NCBI RefSeq assembly: GCF_001907695.1
Contig: NZ_KV880638.1
Span: 930,882-994,881 of the forward strand
Length of the DNA stretch: 64,000 bases
DNA from: Thalassospira sp. TSL5-1
GTDB taxonomy: Bacteria > Pseudomonadota > Alphaproteobacteria > Rhodospirillales > Thalassospiraceae
Reading direction: 5' to 3'
Shown here one piece after another: positions 1 to 8,133 of this stretch. The first letter of the stretch is position 1. Each line of letters opens with the position of its first letter. The position numbers were made by a program, and so were the translations under genes. Below the pieces are notes generated by a model. The model was not told the DNA's origin. It saw only the letters and a list, made by a program, of their open reading frames with translations, and did no database searches.

Positions 1-153
1 GATTGGGCATCCCGTTATGATGATCCGCTATTTACCGGACGAAACCTGGCCCAGCATGAACGCTGGCTAAGGGCGCAAACCGCGCCGGTCCTGCGACTGC
101 AAGGTGAAAAACCAACAACAGAGCTGATAGGCGCGGTTGTCGCCGCGCTTTAG
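1..153 (+). CDS. C-terminal fragment of an unidentified protein (P-loop NTPase-like tail?)
   Basis: An open frame runs from the first base of the window to a TAG at 151-153 and gives about 50 residues; the start lies upstream of the window. The visible part is helical and ends ELIGAVVAAL. The pattern HERWLRAQTAPVLRL resembles the last helix and strand of small P-loop kinase-like ATPases, where a predicted lid helix is followed by a 'PVLRLDG' strand, but there is no Walker motif in view. Function cannot be assigned from this fragment; the codon use and lack of internal stops are the only support for it being coding. Confidence 0.5.
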   Translation, partial: DWASRYDDPLFTGRNLAQHERWLRAQTAPVLRLQGEKPTTELIGAVVAAL

Positions 154-210
154 CCCCAGGTTAATCTTGCCTGCATCCTTCCTGTAGCAGGAGCCAAGGG
201 TATTGGAACG

Positions 211-1116
211 TCATTGCTGTGTCCAGGCGGCAGGCAGCATATCGCGCAACGCGTGGCGGATGATGGTGGCGAGGTGTGTGCAAATCGGGTTTTTCGCTTT
301 GTCGCCTTGTAAAAGCGCAAGGCCAAGTGTGGGCACGGCAGGCAGGCCATGATCGGCGGGCTCTAGCGCCTGTATGCTGGCGGGATGACCAAAAGGGGTA
401 CGCAGCGCGATGCCAAGGCCTGCTGCGGTTGCCGCCCACAGGCCGCCCAGGCTGGGGCTGACAAAGGCGATCCGCCAGGGGATGCCATGCTGGTCAAGCT
501 GTTGGCAGGCAAGGGTGCGCAGCAGGCATGGGGCTTCCAGCGTTGCCAGCGGCAAGGGGGCGGTTTGGCCGGGATGCCACAGGGGGGATTGTTCTTCAGT
601 TGTCGGGCCAAGCCAGCATAGGGGCAGGGATGCGATTTTATCCTGCTGTGTTGCCGTGCCGTCATCCCAGGCCAGGGCCAGGTCAAGCTGGCCGGAGGCG
701 ATTTTTTCCCGGAGTTCGGTGTTGCGGGCAATGCGGCCTTCGATGCGCACGCGCGGATGGGCGCGGGCAAAGCGGCCCAGCACCTGAGGCAACACGGTTT
801 CGCCGAAATCCTCCTGAATACCCAGGCGCACCCAGCCTTCAAGTTCGGGGCTTTTAAGGGCGCTGACGGCTTCGTCATTCAGGTTTAATAAACGCCGGGC
901 ATAGGACAAAAGCAATTCGCCATTGTCGGTCAGGGCCAACCCGCGCCCGGCACGGCGCACCAGTTCGCTGCCGGTTTGTTCTTCGAGTTTTTTAAGATGG
1001 GCACTGATGGCAGATGTGGACCGCCCCAACCGGTCGGCGGCCAGCATGAACGACCCGGCATCAATGCCGGTCACAAAACTGCGCAGGGCAGCCATATCAA
1101 GGTTGGTCAGGCGCAT
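211..1116 (-). CDS. LysR-family transcriptional regulator of the tautomerase/cupin operon
   Basis: A 301-residue DNA-binding regulator of usual LysR length. The N-terminal winged helix-turn-helix spans roughly residues 6-65 (SAISAHLKKLEEQTGSELVRR recognition-helix region, followed by the wing LTDNGELLL); the remainder is the periplasmic-binding-like co-inducer domain. It is transcribed divergently from the tautomerase gene at 1223, the usual LysR arrangement in which the regulator controls its neighbour and itself. The 106-base gap between them holds several TCCTG/CAGGA half-sites (see 1125-1171). The inducer is unknown. Family assignment is firm; the regulatory target is inferred from position. 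Confidence 0.93.
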   Translation of the reverse strand: MRLTNLDMAALRSFVTGIDAGSFMLAADRLGRSTSAISAHLKKLEEQTGSELVRRAGRGLALTDNGELLLSYARRLLNLNDEAVSALKSPELEGWVRLGIQEDFGETVLPQVLGRFARAHPRVRIEGRIARNTELREKIASGQLDLALAWDDGTATQQDKIASLPLCWLGPTTEEQSPLWHPGQTAPLPLATLEAPCLLRTLACQQLDQHGIPWRIAFVSPSLGGLWAATAAGLGIALRTPFGHPASIQALEPADHGLPAVPTLGLALLQGDKAKNPICTHLATIIRHALRDMLPAAWTQQ

Positions 1117-1124
1117 CGTATTGA

Positions 1125-1171
1125 TCCTGAAAAACAGGAATATAGATCCTGAATTATCCGATTTTCAGGAT
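1125..1171. promoter_or_regulatory. Candidate LysR operator: paired CAGGA inverted repeats
   Basis: Between the divergent LysR gene and the tautomerase gene, TCCTG-AAAAA-CAGGA (1125-1139) is followed by a perfect ATCCTGAA-N10-TTCAGGAT repeat (1146-1171). Four half-sites of one motif in under 50 bases in a divergent promoter gap are best explained as a regulator-binding region. The binding protein is inferred to be the adjacent LysR. Confidence 0.55.
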
Positions 1172-1222
1172 GATTGTGCGGCTTCATACTGCCTCTGTCA
1201 ATCACATTTGATGGAGCCATAA

Positions 1223-1618
1223 ATGCCCTTTACCCGCATTTCCCTGCTTGCCGGCAAGTCCCCGGAATATCTTGCCGCCGTAAGCGATAGCCTTGACCGC
1301 GCCCTGGTTGCGTGTTTCGAGGTCCCGGAGAATGACCGCTTTGTCGCGATCCATCAGCACCAGCCCGGCGAGTTGATTTTTGATCGCAGCTATTGCGGTG
1401 GGCCACGGTCCGATGATTATATTTTCTTTCACATCACGACGGGTATGGCCCGCTCAGCGGGAACCAAGGCCGCCTTTTATCAAAGGCTGGCAGATAATCT
1501 GGCGGTGTCCCCCGGTGTCCGGCCCGAGGACGTGATGGTTGCGATTGTGAATGCGACCTTTGATGACTGGTTCTTTTCAGCGGGTGTTATGGCCTCGACA
1601 TTTGGCGGGCGCGGTTAA
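1223..1618 (+). CDS. Tautomerase-superfamily protein (Tautomerase_2 type)
   Basis: A 131-residue protein starting MPFTRIS, so that Pro2 becomes the N-terminal catalytic proline after methionine removal, the hallmark of the 4-oxalocrotonate tautomerase superfamily. Length and the motifs VPENDRFVAIHQHQPGE and VMVAIVNATFDDWFFSAG match the long tautomerase_2-like group (malonate semialdehyde decarboxylase relatives) rather than the 60-residue 4-OT type. Substrate is unknown. The stop overlaps the start of the following cupin gene by one base (TAATG), so the two are co-translated, and the third gene overlaps as well. The divergent LysR gene presumably controls the operon. Confidence 0.85.
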   Translation: MPFTRISLLAGKSPEYLAAVSDSLDRALVACFEVPENDRFVAIHQHQPGELIFDRSYCGGPRSDDYIFFHITTGMARSAGTKAAFYQRLADNLAVSPGVRPEDVMVAIVNATFDDWFFSAGVMASTFGGRG

Positions 1619-2082
1619 TGGGCAGTATTTTCGATATGCAGCAAAGCTGCCCGCAAACCATGCGTGTTTTAAGGGATGGCGCGGGGACGTCGCCGGTACC
1701 CGAAGGTATTTCCAGCGGCGCATTCACGGTGCAAATGCTGTTGTCAAGCCGCACGGAAGGCGAGATGACGGCGATGCGTGCCTTTGTCCCGCCTGGCATT
1801 GTGACCCATTGGCACAGCCATCCGCGAGGGCAGCTTTTGTTTGTGCTTGACGGTGTCGGGCGAGTGCAGCGGGCACGGGATAACGCGGATGATGATGGAG
1901 CCGAAGGGGATGACGTCGTTGAGCTGCATGCGGGTGATGCTGTGTGGTTCGCCCCGAATGAACGCCACTGGCACGGGGCTGCAGCCGACAGTTCCTTTGA
2001 ATATCTGAGTGTTCAGCCGGTCAAGGACGGCTCGGCCGTTGCGTGGTTTGAACCCGTTAAGCAGGAAAGTTTGGTAAAATGA
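1618..2082 (+). CDS. Cupin-domain protein
   Basis: A 154-residue single-domain cupin. The first cupin motif is visible as THWHSHPRGQLLFVLDGVG (two histidines and a glutamine in place of the usual glutamate) and the second as LHAGDAVWFAPNERHWHGA, giving a probable divalent-metal site. Proteins of this kind act as small dioxygenases, isomerases or ligand sensors; the substrate is not evident. Coupled to the tautomerase upstream (one-base overlap) and to the DUF4865 gene downstream (ATGA overlap), so all three products are likely made together and work on one compound or stress response. Confidence 0.85.
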   Translation: MGSIFDMQQSCPQTMRVLRDGAGTSPVPEGISSGAFTVQMLLSSRTEGEMTAMRAFVPPGIVTHWHSHPRGQLLFVLDGVGRVQRARDNADDDGAEGDDVVELHAGDAVWFAPNERHWHGAAADSSFEYLSVQPVKDGSAVAWFEPVKQESLVK

Positions 2083-2651
2083 TCGCGATGCAATACAGCT
2101 TCACGCTGCCCTCTGACTATGACATGGACATCATTGACCGGCGTATTCGCGATAAAGGCCCGTTGCTGGATGGTTTTCCGCGCTTGCGCTTCAAGGCTTA
2201 TCTGGCAGCACGCAAGCAGGATGAAGGTTTTGCCAGCAGCGAAAACCTTTATGCACCGTTTTATCTGTGGGATGCGCCCGAAGGCATTGATGACTTCCTT
2301 TCTGGCCCTGGTTTTGCGGCTGTGAGTGGCGATTTTGGCTGGCCATCGGTACAGACCTGGATGGTTTGGCATAGCGATATTGCAGCCAATATTGGGACGG
2401 CAAAATTTGCCACCCGCACTATTCGCGCCGTTCCCCCGCATAGTGACCTTGCCGCCCTGCGGGCAGCATCGATTGCGAAGGCAAAGTCCGCCTCAAAGGC
2501 GGGTGCGCTGGTTGCCTTTACTGGCTTTGATCCTACCGGATGGCGGCAAGTTAAATTTTGCCTGTGGCCGAGATTACCAGAATTTACCGCCGGTGTTGAT
2601 GCAGGTCAGACTTACACTGTGGGTCACGTTTCATTGCCAGCATCGTCTTAA
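2079..2651 (+). CDS. DUF4865 family protein
   Basis: A 190-residue protein starting MIAMQYSFTLPSDYDMDII, the characteristic opening of the DUF4865 family, with the conserved block LYAPFYLWDAPEGIDDFL around residues 55-75. The function of the family is not known. It overlaps the cupin gene by four bases (ATGA) and ends the operon; a terminator follows about 60 bases downstream. Association of DUF4865 with tautomerase and cupin genes under a LysR regulator is, from general knowledge, a recurring arrangement in proteobacteria. An alternative in-frame start lies three codons in. Confidence 0.8.
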   Translation: MIAMQYSFTLPSDYDMDIIDRRIRDKGPLLDGFPRLRFKAYLAARKQDEGFASSENLYAPFYLWDAPEGIDDFLSGPGFAAVSGDFGWPSVQTWMVWHSDIAANIGTAKFATRTIRAVPPHSDLAALRAASIAKAKSASKAGALVAFTGFDPTGWRQVKFCLWPRLPEFTAGVDAGQTYTVGHVSLPASS

Positions 2652-2712
2652 GGAATAAGAACGACGCAGCGGCGGAAGCTTCTTCCTGTGCTGTAAATGA
2701 TCATCAGATACG

Positions 2713-2746
2713 AAAAAGACCCGGTACGGTAGCGCGGGTCTTTTTT
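2713..2746 (+). terminator. Rho-independent terminator after the DUF4865 operon
   Basis: The stem AAGACCCG / CGGGTCTT is followed by a run of six T; a matching run of A precedes the stem, so it could work in both directions. Confidence 0.8.
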
Positions 2747-2864
2747 ATCGGTGGTGGGATGCCCAGATAAAAAACATGATTGCGTGGAATCTATGCCGAC
2801 AGCTCGGCAGTAACGGAGGAAAGTGGTGCTATTTTAGCGCGATGAATGACCTGAGATTTCCCTA

Positions 2865-2890
2865 AAAAATCCCGATTTTCCGGGGTTTTT
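2865..2890 (+). terminator. Second hairpin with T-run in the 2652-3096 gap
   Basis: AAAAATCCC pairs with GGGGTTTTT around an eight-base loop, one G:T pair included. The rest of the 445-base gap between the DUF4865 gene and the next gene shows no convincing ORF. It may be a reinforcing terminator or the end of an unseen small transcript. Confidence 0.4.
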
Positions 2891-3096
2891 CTGCGGAGTC
2901 TGTGGCAAAAGTGCCGTGGATCATGTCACTTTTGCAAAAGATTTAATACTTGGCTGTTTTTCCGCAGCATTAGGGTTGTCGCGACGCGCGCTTTTGTGAA
3001 ATATGTTTTTAAAGTGAATGGGTGTAATCTTCTTTACAGGATCGATTATACTTATGAGGGGGCGCTTCGTTTGAAGCGGACTGATCGACAGGCAGA

Positions 3097-4263
3097 ATGA
3101 AGAGACAGCAAAATCTGCAACAAGGCCAGAGCGGGGCGTCCGGTAGTCTTTCGGGGAAGCCGGACCCGTTATCATCTTTGCCAAAGACATTTGAAGCGCG
3201 TGGGGTTAGAACACCTTTTACAACGCGCCCGTTAAGATTTGCGCGCGTGGTGCGTGATCCTTACAACAAGCTGGTTATCAATTTGCCGGGCCTGTCAGGC
3301 GGGCTTGGCACCTATGAAATGCCGCTTGAAACCATGCGCCAGATTTTTCACCTGTCGGTGCATGACCGGATGTTGTTTGAGGAACTGGCACCGGTTTCCA
3401 AACCCAACCCGGCAATACTGCGCCGTATTTCGCGCAACATCGCCCGTACCGGTGTGGGGGGTGTCAAGCTGTCACGCGAGGCGGCCCGTCTTGATGCCCT
3501 GGAAAAAGCCAGCCGCGATACCGGACAGTTAACACTGGTGTATCAGGCCCTGCGCAAGCTGGGGGGCGATGATGTGCAGGACATGCAAATGGCCGATCTC
3601 GCAACACTTGAGGGGCAGAAACGTGCGCGTGCCGCGCTGAACGCCTTTGCCCGCGATGCCGGGGCGGCAAACCAGTCGGTAATTGATAGCCTGGAAGAAT
3701 GGAGCATTCTGACTGCGCCGGTGGGCCTGGCTGCCGATGGATGTGCCGGTCCCCTGCGGGACCTGGTAAGTGGCTTGCGCAAGTTGTCAAACGAACTGGA
3801 AGAATGGTCGACCTCCGAAATGTCGAACATGCGCTTTATGGCTGCCCATGTGGTGAATGGGGCCGGGGCGACCTATGATCATGCCGTGCGCTGGCTGCGG
3901 ATCATTGACCGCTGGAGCAATGACATGGGGGCTGTTTTGCTCAATTGGCCGAAGGCGCAAAAAGAGATTGAGAACAGCATAGACCGTTTGTGGTGGTTGC
4001 TTGATGGTTGGGAAGAACTGATAGCCCGTTGGCAGGCCGCCCGCCACGTTAACCGGACAGAGCAGCGCGATGCGCTTGAAGAATTGGCGAGTTTCTCGCC
4101 GATTATTCCGATCAATGAATTGGAGCCAGAGGAATATCAGTTCTGGACGGACATTCGGGTTAATCAGGTGATGTGGGCGGCTGAAGTGCGTAAACTGGGA
4201 TCGGGGGATATGGATTCCGAAATGGTGACGCGGCTGGAGCGTTTCCGGGAGGGGAGGCAATGA
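3097..4263 (+). CDS. Hypothetical protein, first gene of a coupled pair
   Basis: A 388-residue protein that I do not recognise. The first ~40 residues are polar and look disordered; the rest is predicted mostly helical, with a tryptophan-rich helical stretch around residues 265-320 (RWLRIIDRW, RLWWLLDGWEELIARW). There is no signal peptide and no membrane segment, so it is probably cytoplasmic. Its TGA overlaps the next start (ATGA at 4260-4263), indicating translational coupling and probably a stoichiometric complex with the following product. Coding is supported by length, codon periodicity and the overlap. Confidence 0.75.
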   Translation: MKRQQNLQQGQSGASGSLSGKPDPLSSLPKTFEARGVRTPFTTRPLRFARVVRDPYNKLVINLPGLSGGLGTYEMPLETMRQIFHLSVHDRMLFEELAPVSKPNPAILRRISRNIARTGVGGVKLSREAARLDALEKASRDTGQLTLVYQALRKLGGDDVQDMQMADLATLEGQKRARAALNAFARDAGAANQSVIDSLEEWSILTAPVGLAADGCAGPLRDLVSGLRKLSNELEEWSTSEMSNMRFMAAHVVNGAGATYDHAVRWLRIIDRWSNDMGAVLLNWPKAQKEIENSIDRLWWLLDGWEELIARWQAARHVNRTEQRDALEELASFSPIIPINELEPEEYQFWTDIRVNQVMWAAEVRKLGSGDMDSEMVTRLERFREGRQ

Positions 4264-5696
4264 CCGTCGCTGCGGAAACAGGGCCATCGATCCATCAGCT
4301 AGAACAGCTTTTTGATTCATTAAGCACCGCCGAAATTACCAAATTTACCCGGGCCATTGAAAGCGACCGTAACGCGCCGCGCCTGCCTTTGCCCCATGAT
4401 CAGATTTTGCAAATTTTGCGCCCCCGGCTGGCATCGCTTAAACCGGAACGGTATCCGACACCGATGCGGCAGTTTTGCACCCCGTTCGAGGATTTGCTGC
4501 AATCTGATATGCCGTCGGAAACCAGCATTCGTATCAGTCGGATATCGCTCGCACCGATTTGGAAGGTGGTCTGCGACAGTGCGTCTGATGCGTTTCACAA
4601 GGCCTGCAAAGACCTTGAGGCGGCTGCCGAGATTAACCATCGCGAAAATATTTACCGCGCTGAACGCATATTGTGGGCTGAGGCCGCCGCGTGCATTGAA
4701 CAGCAAATCGCCATTTCCGAGCAGGGCGTAAAACAGGAGCGTGCCCTGGCAACGCGGTTGGGCTCGCGCGTGCATCTTAAGCCGCTGGCCGCCATCGCAC
4801 GCATTTTGCGGGTGGCAGAGCCGGTGACGGAAATGCGGTTGCGTTTCCCCTCGGCCCCGATCCGTAGTTTAAGCAATTCCGACCTGGTATGGTTGCGTGA
4901 AAAGTTCCTGGAGGTTTCGCACGAAAAACCGGGTTACGAGACAGATTTCATGTCCGCCGTGCTGGCCCGGCTGCTGCGCCCAAGCGAGCTTTTCAAGGTG
5001 ATCCGTGTGCTGTCAAGCAAGGCCGATGACCGGTCGCTGGGGAGCACGAACCTTGCCAGTGCCGGTGATATGGTGATTGATATGCTGGCCGAAATTGTCA
5101 CCAAGATCGAGGACGGTATTCGCCAGGGCAACGACGAACAGCAGATTTTGCAATTGGCACGCTGGTATGCGTCGGAATTTGTGCGCATTACCCGCGAATT
5201 GCACATTCGCAAGGATGGCCCGTGGGGCGAACGGTTATTGGGAACGCGCCGCCGTGTGAGTCAGGCGATTGCCAATACCATGTTTGGGGCCAGCCCCGAA
5301 CGTGTGACCGAGGCCCTGCCCCAGCCACCCCAGGGGCCTGCCGGGCGGGGTGCGTCAGCAGCGGCACCGTTATTTGCCTTGCCCTTTGATGGCGATAAGG
5401 TGCTGGCGGCTGAAAAGGCGGCCGAAGCCATCGCCGAGATGGCAAGTATTGCCCATATTCTGGCCGCCCAAAGCTCCGCCACCAAGGCGGTGGTCGAGAT
5501 CAAGAAAAAGCTCAACCAGGTGGGACGTGCCGGGGTGGACAGCATGGCAAAGCTGGGGATGCCTGATTATGAGAACGCCCAAAGCCACTTGATGGCGATT
5601 GTGCGTTTGCTGGAGATTATTGATGGCCCCGAAGATGCCGACCTGTTGCGACGCCGGGGCATGTCGGCCTTGCGCGCGATTGAAGAGCGCGGGTAG
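4260..5696 (+). CDS. Hypothetical protein, second gene of a coupled pair
   Basis: A 478-residue, all-helical-looking cytoplasmic protein of unknown function. The opening block (SIHQLEQLFDSLSTAEITKF) resembles a small regulatory helix bundle; the middle carries long amphipathic helices rich in Ala, Glu and Arg; a Pro/Gly-rich linker near residues 350-370 (PQPPQGPAGRGASAAA) separates a C-terminal ~110-residue helical domain ending RRRGMSALRAIEERG. No catalytic motif or membrane segment was seen. It is co-translated with the gene before it. A short run of GTAGGCA/GCACG repeats follows the stop (about 5694-5720). Confidence 0.75.
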   Translation: MTVAAETGPSIHQLEQLFDSLSTAEITKFTRAIESDRNAPRLPLPHDQILQILRPRLASLKPERYPTPMRQFCTPFEDLLQSDMPSETSIRISRISLAPIWKVVCDSASDAFHKACKDLEAAAEINHRENIYRAERILWAEAAACIEQQIAISEQGVKQERALATRLGSRVHLKPLAAIARILRVAEPVTEMRLRFPSAPIRSLSNSDLVWLREKFLEVSHEKPGYETDFMSAVLARLLRPSELFKVIRVLSSKADDRSLGSTNLASAGDMVIDMLAEIVTKIEDGIRQGNDEQQILQLARWYASEFVRITRELHIRKDGPWGERLLGTRRRVSQAIANTMFGASPERVTEALPQPPQGPAGRGASAAAPLFALPFDGDKVLAAEKAAEAIAEMASIAHILAAQSSATKAVVEIKKKLNQVGRAGVDSMAKLGMPDYENAQSHLMAIVRLLEIIDGPEDADLLRRRGMSALRAIEERG

Positions 5697-5738
5697 GCAG
5701 GCACGTAGGCACGCAGGAACGCTGTTTAAGGCCGCGTG

Positions 5739-6644
5739 TCAGGTTCCGGGGTTTTCGGTGCGGCTGTGGTCGGCCAGCCATTTCATGAAGGCGCGAATTT
5801 TCGGGGTACGCACCCGGTTTTGCGGGCAGGTGGCAAAATAATGATAGGGGCTGGCGCGCGGGGGGCCAAACGGCGCAATGATGCGCCCGCTGGCGATTTC
5901 ATCGCCAATGGCAAAGGTTGGCAACAGGGCCACCCCCAGCCCGGCAATGGCCGCCTGCATGGCCATTGTGAAATGTTCAAATTTCGGGCCGTTTTCGCCG
6001 TCAATACCGTCCAGATGGGCCGCCTTTAGCCAGTCGCGCCAGCCATTGGGGCGGGTTGCAATATGCAGCAGGGAAAACTGGCGCAAATCATCGGGTTTTG
6101 GATCGTGGTCCATATCGGCAATCAGGCGCGGACTGCAAATGGGTACCATGTTTTCGCCTTCCAGGCGGCGGGCTTCCAGGCCGTTCCAGTCGCCACTGCC
6201 AAACAGAACAGCAATATCGATCTGTTCGCGGTCAAAATCGGGCATGCCAATGCGCGAAATGAAATTGATGACGATATCGGGGTGGCGGGCGCGAAAATCG
6301 GGCAAGTATGGAATCAGCCGACGACTGCCAAAGGTGGGTGGGGCGGCAATGGTCAACACACCGCCATCACTGCCGCCCGAAAGCAGTTTCAGCGTGGCGG
6401 TTTCCAACTGGTCCAGGGCGGGGCGAATGGCCTGCAGGTAGTCTTCACCTTCTGGCGTTAAGCTCAGTCTTTGCTTTTTTCGCATAAACAACTTGCAGTC
6501 AAGCCAGCTTTCGAGCCCCTGAAGCTGCCGACTGACGGCACTTTGGGTCAGGTAAAGTTCCTCGGCGGCGCGCGAAACACTGCCATATCGGGCGACCTGC
6601 TCAAAGCAGGCCAGAGCCTTGGTTTCAGGAATGCGCCGCGCCAT
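5739..6644 (-). CDS. LysR-family regulator (GcvA-like), probable regulator of gcdH
   Basis: A 301-residue regulator with the winged helix in residues 8-67 (SVSRAAEELYLTQSAVSRQL, then a wing with LSLTPEGEDYL) and a co-inducer domain with the GcvA-subgroup signature DIAVLFGSGDW around residues 150-160 and the late block AAIAGLGVALLPTFAIGDEI. It is divergent from glutaryl-CoA dehydrogenase, the arrangement found for the GcdR-type regulators of glutarate catabolism. The target is inferred from position; family membership is certain. Confidence 0.92.
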   Translation of the reverse strand: MARRIPETKALACFEQVARYGSVSRAAEELYLTQSAVSRQLQGLESWLDCKLFMRKKQRLSLTPEGEDYLQAIRPALDQLETATLKLLSGGSDGGVLTIAAPPTFGSRRLIPYLPDFRARHPDIVINFISRIGMPDFDREQIDIAVLFGSGDWNGLEARRLEGENMVPICSPRLIADMDHDPKPDDLRQFSLLHIATRPNGWRDWLKAAHLDGIDGENGPKFEHFTMAMQAAIAGLGVALLPTFAIGDEIASGRIIAPFGPPRASPYHYFATCPQNRVRTPKIRAFMKWLADHSRTENPGT

Positions 6645-6757
6645 TGTGAATACTCTGCCTATGGAAGTTCATGATTTTTTTGCATCAAGCAGAACAGATT
6701 TATCATTTGCGAAAGCGGCTGCCAATGCCTAGCCTGAAGTCATCATTCAAAGAGTTT

Positions 6758-6810
6758 CGGAAATGCCGCCGTCTCGCCCACGGGGCCAACCGCCCGTAGC
6801 GGCATTTCCG
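6758..6810. promoter_or_regulatory. Long perfect inverted repeat in the gcdH leader
   Basis: CGGAAATGCCGC (6758-6769) is repeated as its exact complement GCGGCATTTCCG (6799-6810), with a 29-base GC-rich loop that can itself pair (ACGGG with CCCGT). It ends 27 bases before the gcdH start. It could be an operator for a dimeric regulator or an RNA hairpin in the 5' leader. Confidence 0.5.
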
Positions 6811-6836
6811 ATTTCGCATATTATAAGGAAAAGCAC

Positions 6837-8021
6837 ATGGCAGGCCGCGCACATTTTCACTGGGAAGATCCGCTGGGGATTGATGCCCAGTTAAGCGAAG
6901 AAGAACGCATGATCCGCGATGCAGCGCATGATTATTGCCAGGAACGGCTGATGCCCCGTGTGCTGGAAGCCAACCGCCATGAAATATTCCATCGCGAAAT
7001 CATGAGTGAAATGGGTGAACTGGGCCTGCTGGGTCCGACCATCCCCGAGGAATATGGCGGACCGGGTGTGAACCATGTCGCCTATGGCCTGGTGGCGCGC
7101 GAAGTGGAACGGGTGGATAGTGGCTATCGCTCGGCCATGTCGGTGCAAAGCTCGCTGGTGATGCACCCGATTTATGCCTATGGCAGCGAAGAACAGCGCA
7201 AAAAATATCTGCCAAAACTGGCAACGGGCGAATGGGTGGGCTGCTTTGGCCTGACGGAACCGGATCATGGCTCTGACCCCGGCAGCATGAAAACCCGAGC
7301 CCGCAAGGCCGATGGCGGCTTTGTCCTGAGCGGTTCCAAAATGTGGATCACCAACAGCCCGATTGCCGATGTGTTCATTGTCTGGGGCAAGGATGACGAG
7401 GGGGTTATTCGCGGTTTCATCCTTGAAAAAGGCATGGAAGGCTTAAGCGCGCCCAAGATTGAAGGCAAGTTTTCGCTGCGTGCCTCCATCACCGGTGAGA
7501 TCGTGATGGATAATGTGTTTGTGCCTGCCGAAAATATGTTGCCCAATGCCAAGGGCCTTGGCGGTCCGTTTGGCTGCCTGAACAAGGCCCGTTACGGCAT
7601 TGCCTGGGGCTCGATCGGGGCGGCGGAATTCTGCTGGCATGCGGCGCGTCAATATACCCTGGATCGTATCCAGTTTGGTCGTCCGCTGGCGGCAAACCAG
7701 TTGATCCAGTTGAAACTCGCCAATATGCAAACTGAAATTGCCCTGGGCCTGCAAGGGGCGTTGCAACTGGGCCGGATGCTGGATGCCGGCATGGCCGCCC
7801 CGGAATCCATTTCGCTGATGAAGCGTAATAACTGTGGCAAGTCGCTGGATATCGCCCGTGTGTCGCGTGACATGCACGGCGGTAACGGTATTGCCGATGA
7901 ATATCACGTTATTCGCCATGTGATGAACCTGGAAGCGGTCAATACCTATGAAGGCACGCATGATGTGCATGCCCTGATTTTGGGCCGTGCTCAAACCGGC
8001 ATTCAGGCCTTCACTGCCTGA
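6837..8021 (+). CDS. gcdH: Glutaryl-CoA dehydrogenase
   Basis: A 394-residue FAD-dependent acyl-CoA dehydrogenase that oxidises and decarboxylates glutaryl-CoA to crotonyl-CoA in lysine, tryptophan and glutarate breakdown. The acyl-CoA dehydrogenase order is clear: N-terminal helical domain, middle beta domain with [19 protein letters not shown], and C-terminal helical domain. The active-site base is the Glu in [10 protein letters not shown] (Glu372). The block [20 protein letters not shown] is typical of the glutaryl-CoA branch. The start follows a TAAGGAA ribosome site. The CoA-transferase gene downstream would supply its substrate. Electrons go to ETF. Confidence 0.93.
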   Translation: MAGRAHFHWEDPLGIDAQLSEEERMIRDAAHDYCQERLMPRVLEANRHEIFHREIMSEMGELGLLGPTIPEEYGGPGVNHVAYGLVAREVERVDSGYRSAMSVQSSLVMHPIYAYGSEEQRKKYLPKLATGEWVGCFGLTEPDHGSDPGSMKTRARKADGGFVLSGSKMWITNSPIADVFIVWGKDDEGVIRGFILEKGMEGLSAPKIEGKFSLRASITGEIVMDNVFVPAENMLPNAKGLGGPFGCLNKARYGIAWGSIGAAEFCWHAARQYTLDRIQFGRPLAANQLIQLKLANMQTEIALGLQGALQLGRMLDAGMAAPESISLMKRNNCGKSLDIARVSRDMHGGNGIADEYHVIRHVMNLEAVNTYEGTHDVHALILGRAQTGIQAFTA

Positions 8022-8031
8022 CCATAATGCT

Positions 8032-8070
8032 AAACGGGTTGCTTGCTGGTTTGGTGGGCAACCCGTTTTT
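8032..8070 (+). terminator. Terminator between gcdH and the CoA-transferase gene
   Basis: AAACGGGTTGC pairs exactly with GCAACCCGTTT around a 15-base loop, followed by T residues. It may attenuate rather than abolish read-through into the CoA-transferase gene, 64 bases further on. Confidence 0.8.
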
Positions 8071-8133
8071 GCTTTTACGGCATATATGCCGTTTATTTTC
8101 CGCCTGAAATCCCCTTTTAAAGGATAAATTAGC

